Shown here piece after piece: positions 1 through 5,345 of a stretch of DNA of 8,946 nt. The notes beneath the pieces were generated by a model. The model searched no databases. It had not been told where the DNA came from and saw only the letters and a list, made by a program, of their open reading frames with translations. The translations under genes were made by a program, and so were the position numbers. Each line of letters starts with the position of its first letter. The first letter of the stretch is position 1. This DNA comes from an uncultured Eubacteriales bacterium (lineage in GTDB: Bacteria; Bacillota; Clostridia; Oscillospirales; Acutalibacteraceae). The stretch covers positions 1-8,946 of the forward strand of contig CAKUME010000028.1 of the NCBI GenBank assembly GCA_934667575.1, read 5' to 3'.

Positions 1-1895
1 GTTCCAACCAGCACGTTGGCAATTTTCCGGGCGTGACGGTGGAACAAAAATCGGGGCAGATCCGCAACGTGAAAAATTGCACGGTGGTGGATCTGCCGGG
101 CATCTATTCCATCCGGCCCTACACGCAGGAGGAAATTGTGACGCGGGATTTCATTCTCGACGGTCATCCCGACGGCATCATCAATATCGTGGACGCCACG
201 AACATCGAGCGCAATTTGTATCTTTCGCTCCAGCTGCTGGAGCTGCATGTGCCCATGGTGATCGCGCTGAACATGATGGATGAGGTGAACGCGAACGGCG
301 GCACGGTGGATGTGCAAAAAATGAGCCAGCTGCTGGGCGTGCCGGTCATTCCCATTTCGGCGGCGCGCGGCGAGGGCGTGTCGGAGGTGGCCGACCAGAT
401 CGTGCGGGTGGCCAAAGGCGGCATTTGCCCCGCGGTGCTCGATTTTTGCCCGGACGGGCCCGTGCACCGCTGCATTCACTCGGTGGCGCATGTGATCGAA
501 GACCACGCCCGCGCAGCGCGCATTTCGCCGCGGTTTTGCGCCACGAAGCTCATCGAGGGCGACAACGCCTTTGCCACGCGGCTGGGGCTGGATAAAAACG
601 AACGGGAGCTGATCGAGCACAGCGTGGTCGAAATGGAGTTTGAAACCGGATTCGACCGCAACGAGGCGCTGGCGGACATGCGGTATCAGTTCATCGGCAA
701 GGTGGTGGCGGAATCGGTCGTGAAATGTCACGAAAGCCGCGAGCACCGGCGCAGCGTGGCCATGGACCGCCTGCTCACCGGCAAATACACGGCCATCCCG
801 CTGTTTTTGGTCGTGATGTTCCTAGTGTTTTTCCTCACGTTCCACGTGATCGGCAGCGGGCTTTCAGATCTGCTTTCGGCGGGCATCGACGCGCTCACCG
901 CGCTCACCGACCGCGCGCTCACGGCCTACGGCATTAACCCGGTGATCCACAGCCTGATCATCGACGGCATTTTTTCGGGCGTGGGCGCGGTGCTGAGCTT
1001 TTTGCCGATCATCGTCACGCTGTTTTTCTTCCTGTCGATTCTGGAGGACACCGGCTACATGGCGCGCGTGGCGTTCGTGATGGACCGCCTGCTGCGCAAG
1101 TTCGGCCTGAGCGGCCGCAGCTTTGTGCCGCGTACGCTTTCCTCCGACCGCGACCGGCGCATGACGATTTTGCTCACGCCGTATATGAGCTGCTCGGCCA
1201 AAATTCCGATCTATGCGGTGTTCAGCGCGGCGTTTTTCCCCCGCCACGCGGCGTTGGTGATGATCGGGCTCTATGCGGTGGGCATTTTGCTCGGCGTGCT
1301 GGTGGCGCTGGTGCTCAAGCACACGGCGTTCACCGGCGAACCGGTGCCGTTTGTGATGGAGCTGCCCAACTATCGCCTGCCGTCGGCCAAAAGCGTGTGC
1401 CTGCTGCTGTGGGAAAAGGCGCGCGACTTTTTGCAGCGCGCGTTCACGGTAATCTTTTTGGCCACCATTCTGATCTGGATGCTGCAAAGCTTTGACACGC
1501 GGCTCAACCCGGTGACCGACAGCAGCACCAGCCTGCTTGCGCTCATCGGGCGGTGGATCGCGCCACTGTTCCGTCCGCTGGGCTTTGGCGACTGGCGCGC
1601 GGTCACGGCGCTGATCTCCGGCTTTTCTGCCAAAGAGGCAGTGGTAAGCACGCTGTCGGTGCTGATGAACACCAGCGCGGCGCAGCTCGGGTCGGCGCTC
1701 GGGGAGCTGTTCAGCCCGCTGTCGGCCGTCAGCTTTTTGCTGTTCACGCTGCTGTATACCCCGTGTGTGGCCGCAGTGGCCACCATTCGGCGCGAGCTGC
1801 ATTCCGCGTGGGGCACGCTGGGCGTGGTGGCCATGCAGTGCGGCGTGGCGTGGATCACGGCGTTCGTGGTGTATCAGCTGGGGATGCTGCTGTGA
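1..1895 (+). CDS. feoB: Ferrous iron transport protein B (FeoB), 5'-truncated by window edge, with internal deletion
   Basis: FeoB is the inner-membrane Fe(II) transporter with a cytosolic GTPase domain. The reading frame is open from base 3 and begins inside the G2 region (SNQHVGNFPGVTVE), so the P-loop and roughly the first 30-45 residues are off the left edge; the GTG at 33 is internal, not the start. Visible G motifs are G3 DLPG (90-101), G4 NMMD (270-281) and G5 SA (in PISAA, about 357-362). A helical domain follows, then a long hydrophobic membrane domain from about base 790 to the end, with the family block LEDTGYMARVAFVMD and the second gate motif MSCSAKIP (about 1185-1210). Seen as odd: SFVP (ends 1130) runs directly into RTLSSDRDRR (from 1131), whereas FeoB proteins normally carry about 15 residues including GFGCxVP between them. 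The rest of the frame is intact. The gene overlaps the FeoB-associated small gene downstream. Identity is certain; whether this copy transports iron is open. Confidence 0.96.
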   Translation, partial: SNQHVGNFPGVTVEQKSGQIRNVKNCTVVDLPGIYSIRPYTQEEIVTRDFILDGHPDGIINIVDATNIERNLYLSLQLLELHVPMVIALNMMDEVNANGGTVDVQKMSQLLGVPVIPISAARGEGVSEVADQIVRVAKGGICPAVLDFCPDGPVHRCIHSVAHVIEDHARAARISPRFCATKLIEGDNAFATRLGLDKNERELIEHSVVEMEFETGFDRNEALADMRYQFIGKVVAESVVKCHESREHRRSVAMDRLLTGKYTAIPLFLVVMFLVFFLTFHVIGSGLSDLLSAGIDALTALTDRALTAYGINPVIHSLIIDGIFSGVGAVLSFLPIIVTLFFFLSILEDTGYMARVAFVMDRLLRKFGLSGRSFVPRTLSSDRDRRMTILLTPYMSCSAKIPIYAVFSAAFFPRHAALVMIGLYAVGILLGVLVALVLKHTAFTGEPVPFVMELPNYRLPSAKSVCLLLWEKARDFLQRAFTVIFLATILIWMLQSFDTRLNPVTDSSTSLLALIGRWIAPLFRPLGFGDWRAVTALISGFSAKEAVVSTLSVLMNTSAAQLGSALGELFSPLSAVSFLLFTLLYTPCVAAVATIRRELHSAWGTLGVVAMQCGVAWITAFVVYQLGMLL

Positions 1896-2038
1896 GCGCC
1901 GGGGATGTGCTGCTGCTGGCGCTGCTGGCTGCCGCCGCCGTGGCGGCGGTGCGTGCGGCGGTGCGCCATCGGGGATGCTGCGGCTGCGGGCGCCATTGCG
2001 GCGGGTCGTGCAGCGAATGCGCCAAACATAAAAAGTGA
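1892..2038 (+). CDS. FeoB-associated Cys-rich membrane protein (48 aa)
   Basis: A very small protein with an N-terminal hydrophobic helix (residues about 5-24, Leu/Ala/Val-rich), a short Arg/His stretch, then a Cys-rich tail with six cysteines (C29, C30, C32, C36, C40, C43) and a Lys-rich end. This architecture and its position directly after feoB match the FeoB-associated Cys-rich membrane protein family common in Firmicutes. The start is GTG at 1892, sharing four bases with the feoB stop (GTGA), which implies translational coupling. The cysteines suggest metal or redox binding at the membrane face, perhaps helping Fe(II) entry through FeoB, but the function of the family is not firmly established. 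The intrinsic terminator follows 32 bases after the stop codon, so the feo operon ends here. Confidence 0.85.
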   Translation: MSAGDVLLLALLAAAAVAAVRAAVRHRGCCGCGRHCGGSCSECAKHKK

Positions 2039-2070
2039 TCCCTGCATCCAATCCGTATTCATTCCAACGC

Positions 2071-2116
2071 AAAGCCGCAGTCCGGCGGGCACATGCCTCG
2101 GACTGCGGCTTTTTTT
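2071..2116 (+). terminator. Intrinsic terminator of the feo operon
   Basis: A perfect 13-bp stem (AAGCCGCAGTCCG at 2072-2084 with CGGACTGCGGCTT at 2099-2111) closes a 14-base loop that can itself form GGC/GCC around ACAT. The right arm runs into seven T residues (2110-2116), and a second T tract follows at about 2123-2129. It lies between the convergent feo operon and glmM. Read on the minus strand the stem is followed by only three T, so it would be a weaker terminator for glmM. Confidence 0.93.
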
Positions 2117-2140
2117 GCTGTATTTTTTTGCGCGGGCGGT

Positions 2141-3496
2141 TCAGAGCTTGCCGAGCTCCTGCTCGATCACCGACGCCACATCGCGCGCCACCTGCTCGAT
2201 CTTGTGCGGGTCGCTGCCCTCGGTCATCACGCGGATCAGCGGTTCGGTGCCGGAGGGGCGCACCACAATGCGTCCGTCATCGCCCAGCGTTTGTTTGGCG
2301 GCCTCCACCGCGGCCTTGATCGTCTTGTTGGTATAATATTGCAGCTTGCCCTCGGGCGAAACGTGCAGGTTGATCATCGACTGCGGATAGCGCGTCATGA
2401 TCTTGGCCAGCTCCGAGAGCTTGGTCTGCTTGCGGCGCATCAGGCACAGCAGCTGAATCGCCGTGAGCTGGCCGTCGCCGGTGGTGGCGAAGTCGCGGAA
2501 GATAATGTGCCCCGACTGCTCGCCGCCCAGCGCATATCCGTCCTGGAGCATCTGCTCGAGCACAAACCGGTCGCCCACCTTGGTGGCCACAAAATTGAGC
2601 CCGTTGGCTTCGCAGAATTTGCTGAACCCAAAGTTGGTCATGATGGTGCCCACCAGCATCTTGCGGGGCAGCTTGCCGCGCTCCGCCATATCCGCGCCGC
2701 AAATGGCCATAATAAAGTCGCCGTCGATCAAATTGCCTTCGTCGTCGATGCACAGGCAGCGGTCGGCGTCGCCGTCGAACGCCACGCCCGCGTCCAGATG
2801 ATGCGTGAGCACGAACTGGCGCAGCGCTTCGATGTGCGTGGAGCCGCAGTTCTGGTTAATGTTCACGCCGTCGGGGTGATTGGAGAGAAAATGGCACTCC
2901 GCGCCCAGCTCGATGAACAGCTTTTCGGCGGTCATCGACGCGGAACCGTTGGCGCAGTCCACCGCAATGTGCAACCCGTCGAGCGAATAGGGCACCGTGC
3001 GCTCCAAATGCTCCACATAGTCGGCCACGGCATCGGCGCACACCGACACGCGGCCGATCTCGCCGCCGATGGGGGCATCCGGCACGCAGATGTGATCGAG
3101 CACGATCGCCTCGATCTGCTCCTCGAGCGCATCGGGCAGCTTATAGCCGTCGCCGCTGAAAATTTTGATGCCGTTGTATTCCGCCGGATTGTGCGACGCC
3201 GAGATCATCACGCCCGCGTCGGCTTTATATTTGCCCACCAAAAACGCCACCGCCGGGGTGGGCACCACGCCCAGCAGCATCACATCCGCACCCACCGAGC
3301 ACAGGCCCGCGGTGATCGCCGCCGAAAGCATATCGGACGATGCGCGCGTGTCGGTGCCGATCACAAAAATCGGGCGGCGTCGGCTGCCGCGCGCCAGCAC
3401 CGAAGCCGCCGCCCGACCGATGCCGAACGCCAGCTCGCAGGTAAGCTCCCGGTTGGCAATGCCGCGCACGCCGTCCGTTCCAAAAAGTCTGCCCAT
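2141..3496 (-). CDS. glmM: Phosphoglucosamine mutase GlmM
   Basis: Interconverts glucosamine-6-phosphate and glucosamine-1-phosphate in the cytosol, the step before UDP-GlcNAc for peptidoglycan. The product is 451 aa, normal for GlmM. Seen in order: the N-terminal FGTDGVRG signature (residues 5-12), the active-site phosphoserine loop ISASHNP (98-104, Ser101), the Mg-binding loop DGDADR (241-246), the sugar-specificity loop GGEQSGH (324-330) and the C-terminal phosphate-binding loop RPSGTEPLIRV (413-423). All catalytic elements are intact. I chose the ATG at 3494-3496 because TAAGGAGGAA lies just upstream and the GlmM N-terminus begins there; a longer in-frame reading would run into the upstream gene. 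It is the second gene of an operon with the GlmU-like protein, 16 bases downstream of that gene's stop. It ends convergently with the feo operon. Confidence 0.97.
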   Translation of the reverse strand: MGRLFGTDGVRGIANRELTCELAFGIGRAAASVLARGSRRRPIFVIGTDTRASSDMLSAAITAGLCSVGADVMLLGVVPTPAVAFLVGKYKADAGVMISASHNPAEYNGIKIFSGDGYKLPDALEEQIEAIVLDHICVPDAPIGGEIGRVSVCADAVADYVEHLERTVPYSLDGLHIAVDCANGSASMTAEKLFIELGAECHFLSNHPDGVNINQNCGSTHIEALRQFVLTHHLDAGVAFDGDADRCLCIDDEGNLIDGDFIMAICGADMAERGKLPRKMLVGTIMTNFGFSKFCEANGLNFVATKVGDRFVLEQMLQDGYALGGEQSGHIIFRDFATTGDGQLTAIQLLCLMRRKQTKLSELAKIMTRYPQSMINLHVSPEGKLQYYTNKTIKAAVEAAKQTLGDDGRIVVRPSGTEPLIRVMTEGSDPHKIEQVARDVASVIEQELGKL

Positions 3497-3505
3497 AATT
3501 GCAAA

Positions 3506-3515
3506 TTCCTCCTTA
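3506..3515 (-). promoter_or_regulatory. Ribosome binding site of glmM overlapping the upstream stop codon
   Basis: On the minus strand the sequence TAAGGAGGAA places a near-perfect Shine-Dalgarno core (AGGAGG, 3508-3513) 11 bases before the glmM ATG. The first three bases, TAA (3513-3515), are the stop codon of the GlmU-like gene. Ribosomes finishing the first gene therefore stop on the initiation signal of the second, consistent with translational coupling. It also fixes the glmM start. Confidence 0.9.
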
Positions 3516-4187
3516 GTCTGCGGCACGGCGCTGCACCACATGCGCCGCGTCCTTGTAAATGTGATCGGCCGGAACCACGCCGCGCACGCTCGACAGCGGA
3601 TACACCTGACTGCGGCGGCCCACCACCGCGCCGGGGTTCAGCACGGTGTTGCAGCCGATCTCCGCATGGTCGCCAAGCATGGCGCCCGCTTTTTTGAGCC
3701 CGGTTTCGAGCGTGCCGTCGGCACCGTGGATCACCACGGGCGTTTTGTCGCCCTTCACGTTGGAGGTGACGGCGCCTGCGCCCATGTGTGCGCGGTAGCC
3801 CAAAATGGAATCGCCCACATAATTATAATGCGGCGCCTGCACCGAATCGAACAAAATCACGTTTTTGAGCTCGGTGGAATTGCCCACCACCGCGTTTTTG
3901 CCCACGATGGCGCTGCCGCGGATAAACGCGCAGTGGCGCACCTCGGCGCCATGGTCGATGATGCACGGTGCGCCGATGTGCGCCGTGGGCGCCACGGAAG
4001 CATCCTTGGCGATCCACACGCCCGGCTCGGGCGAATCAAATTCCGCGGCCGGAAGCTGCGCCCCCAGCACCCACACAAACTCCTTGAGCCGGGGCAGCGC
4101 CTGCCACGGCGTTTCCGATTGCCGCAGCAGCGGCGCCGCGATCGTGTGCGACAGATCAAACAGCTCGGATACGGTTGTATATTGCAT
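3513..4187 (-). CDS. Left-handed beta-helix (hexapeptide-repeat) protein, GlmU acetyltransferase-domain-like
   Basis: A 224-aa soluble protein. After about 50 N-terminal residues, from about residue 57 to 205 it shows hexapeptide repeats ([IV]-G-x-x-A/C pattern, e.g. HIGAPC, SAIVGKNAVVGN, EIGCNTVLNPGAVVG) that form a left-handed beta-helix. The central part resembles the acetyltransferase half of GlmU: ELKN (106-109), PHYNYVGD (119-126) with a His and Tyr where GlmU has its catalytic His and a substrate Tyr, then GAGAVTSN (136-143) and a Lys-containing turn. It lacks the N-terminal nucleotidyltransferase domain, so it is not a full GlmU. Next to glmM, it could acetylate glucosamine-1-phosphate to GlcNAc-1-phosphate; this is inference. 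Such proteins are also annotated loosely as UDP-GlcNAc pyrophosphorylase-related or as sugar acyltransferases. ATG at 4185-4187 follows AAAGGAG (4200-4206) by 12 bases. First gene of the glmM operon, about 45 bases after the predicted transcription start. Confidence 0.82.
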   Translation of the reverse strand: MQYTTVSELFDLSHTIAAPLLRQSETPWQALPRLKEFVWVLGAQLPAAEFDSPEPGVWIAKDASVAPTAHIGAPCIIDHGAEVRHCAFIRGSAIVGKNAVVGNSTELKNVILFDSVQAPHYNYVGDSILGYRAHMGAGAVTSNVKGDKTPVVIHGADGTLETGLKKAGAMLGDHAEIGCNTVLNPGAVVGRRSQVYPLSSVRGVVPADHIYKDAAHVVQRRAAD

Positions 4188-4239
4188 AAATCGGTCGATC
4201 TCCTTTGTAGCATGATCTTTTCAAAAATGGCAGCGTCTC

Positions 4240-4268
4240 ATTATACCATATTACAGAAATTTATTCAA
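4240..4268 (-). promoter_or_regulatory. Sigma-A-type extended -10 promoter for the GlmU-like/glmM operon
   Basis: On the minus strand: -35 TTGAAT (4263-4268), a 17-base spacer, and a consensus -10 TATAAT (4240-4245) preceded by TGG, making an extended -10. It lies in an AT-rich island within GC-rich DNA. Transcription would start near 4233 and leave a leader of about 45 bases before the first ATG at 4187. No clear operator or riboswitch-sized structure is seen in that leader. Confidence 0.85.
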
Positions 4269-4340
4269 TAATACAGAGAAAATAAACCGGCGATTTTTAA
4301 AAAAATGGGAATCCGCCCGCCGCCGCATGAAAAAACGCGC

Positions 4341-4369
4341 AAAAAAAGCGCAGGCTTGCGGCTGCGCTT
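4341..4369 (-). terminator. Intrinsic terminator after the sugar kinase gene
   Basis: On the minus strand AAGCGCAG (4362-4369) pairs perfectly with CTGCGCTT (4346-4353) around an 8-base loop, followed by seven T (4341-4347) and a second T run about 6 bases further on. It lies 28 bases after the kinase stop codon and separates the regulator/kinase operon from the downstream promoter of the GlmU-like/glmM operon. Confidence 0.9.
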
Positions 4370-4397
4370 GGGGGAAGCGGACATGATGGGGCTGCCT

Positions 4398-5303
4398 TTA
4401 TTGCGGCGCGCGCCGCTGCGCCCAGCGTTCGCGCGCCAACCGCACGGCACCGGTCACCGGCGCGGCGGTCAGGGTTTCCAGCTGCATGCGTTCCGGATTG
4501 CTCAGCTGCGCCCGGAGCAGTTCCGGCAGGCCGGGCTGCGCCGTGAGGCCGCCCGCCAGCACCACCGGCACCGTGCCGCTCAACGGCTGCACCGCGGTTT
4601 CCAGAATGTGCGCCGCCGCGCGCATGTTGCGCACGATGATCTGCTGCGCGGCCGCATCGTCCTGCGCCGCGGCTTCAAACACCAGCGGCGCAAACGACGC
4701 GATGTAGCTTTTGCCGTTTTCATAGATCCGGGGGAGCAGCTCGTTGAGCTCCAGCCCGGTTTTGCGCCGGATGAGCGCCGAAAGCCGTGTGGCGCATCCG
4801 GTGCCGTCCAGCGCGGCATAGGCGGCTTGCAGCGCGTCGCGGCCAAAATCGTATCCGCTGCCGCCGCGGTCGATCAGATAGCCCCAGCCCGCAATGCGCG
4901 AAACGGACCCGTTGGCCGCGCGATAGGCGCAGATGCCGGTGCCCAAAATCAGCGTGACGCCGCTGCGGCCGTGCAGCCCGGCCGACACAATGTTTTCGTT
5001 GTCGCTGCCGTGAAACGCCGCCCGAAAATGAAACCGGTCAAAAAACTGCGCAAAGCGCTGCGGATAATCGCCGGACGCGCCGCCGGAAATGCCCGCAAAC
5101 AACACGATATCCGCCGGTGCGCGCGTGCCGCACACCGTGTGAATGGCTTCGGCAAGACGCGCGGCGGCCGCGTCGAACCCGATGTCGAACGGATTGCAGG
5201 GGCCGGTGCGCAGGGTGCCCGCGCAGGAGCCGGATTCGGTTTCCAGCACGAGGTCGGTTTTGGTGGCGCCGCCGTCGATGCCCAAATAATAGATGGGATT
5301 CAT
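4398..5303 (-). CDS. BadF/BadG/BcrA/BcrD-family ATPase, N-acetylglucosamine-kinase-like sugar kinase
   Basis: A 301-aa protein of the ASKHA (actin/hexokinase) fold. Seen: the N-terminal phosphate-1 loop LGIDGGATKTDLVLE (7-21), a second phosphate-type loop LILGTGICAYR (118-128), the block GWGYLIDRGGSGYDFGRDAL (139-158) characteristic of NAGK-type kinases, and the C-terminal adenosine-site segment VPVVLAGGLT (245-254). Family members phosphorylate N-acetylglucosamine or related sugars with ATP in the cytosol; BadF-type activators also share the fold, but those carry an iron-sulfur Cys pair not evident here. The exact sugar cannot be read from sequence. Two close ATG codons exist (5307-5309 and 5301-5303); I prefer the second because GGAGG lies 9 bases before it but only 3 before the first. 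It begins 42 bases after the AraC-type regulator gene on the same strand with no terminator between, so the two are probably co-transcribed. Confidence 0.86.
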   Translation of the reverse strand: MNPIYYLGIDGGATKTDLVLETESGSCAGTLRTGPCNPFDIGFDAAAARLAEAIHTVCGTRAPADIVLFAGISGGASGDYPQRFAQFFDRFHFRAAFHGSDNENIVSAGLHGRSGVTLILGTGICAYRAANGSVSRIAGWGYLIDRGGSGYDFGRDALQAAYAALDGTGCATRLSALIRRKTGLELNELLPRIYENGKSYIASFAPLVFEAAAQDDAAAQQIIVRNMRAAAHILETAVQPLSGTVPVVLAGGLTAQPGLPELLRAQLSNPERMQLETLTAAPVTGAVRLARERWAQRRAPQ

Positions 5304-5310
5304 TTCCATT

Positions 5311-5317
5311 CCCCTCC
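5311..5317 (-). promoter_or_regulatory. Ribosome binding site deciding the kinase start
   Basis: GGAGGGG on the minus strand. Measured from the GGAGG core (5313-5317), the ATG at 5303 is 9 bases away and the ATG at 5309 only 3, so the downstream ATG giving MNPIYYLG is the more likely start. Confidence 0.7.
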
Positions 5318-5345
5318 ATGGTTTCTGTATTTTTTCGTGCGTGGC

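Noticed and set aside
864..2072. 402-codon open frame on the minus strand antisense to feoB
   Set aside because: Arg/His/Gln-rich shadow without motifs; feoB on the other strand explains the region.
3497..3541. A longer GlmM with 15 extra N-terminal residues
   Set aside because: It would start inside the upstream coding region and translate through the AGGAGG site; the conserved GlmM N-terminus starts at the ATG at 3494-3496.
2093..3697. 534-codon open frame on the plus strand antisense to glmM
   Set aside because: Low-complexity His/Arg/Gln-rich translation that begins inside the feo terminator stem and covers a perfectly conserved glmM.
3513..4187. Calling the hexapeptide protein a complete GlmU or UDP-GlcNAc pyrophosphorylase
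   Set aside because: The N-terminal nucleotidyltransferase domain with its LxAGxGTRM-type loop is absent; only the beta-helix part is present.
4265..4450. Small minus-strand open frame across the kinase end and the intergenic region
   Set aside because: It overlaps the kinase C-terminus and the intrinsic terminator, has no ribosome binding site, and shows no domain.
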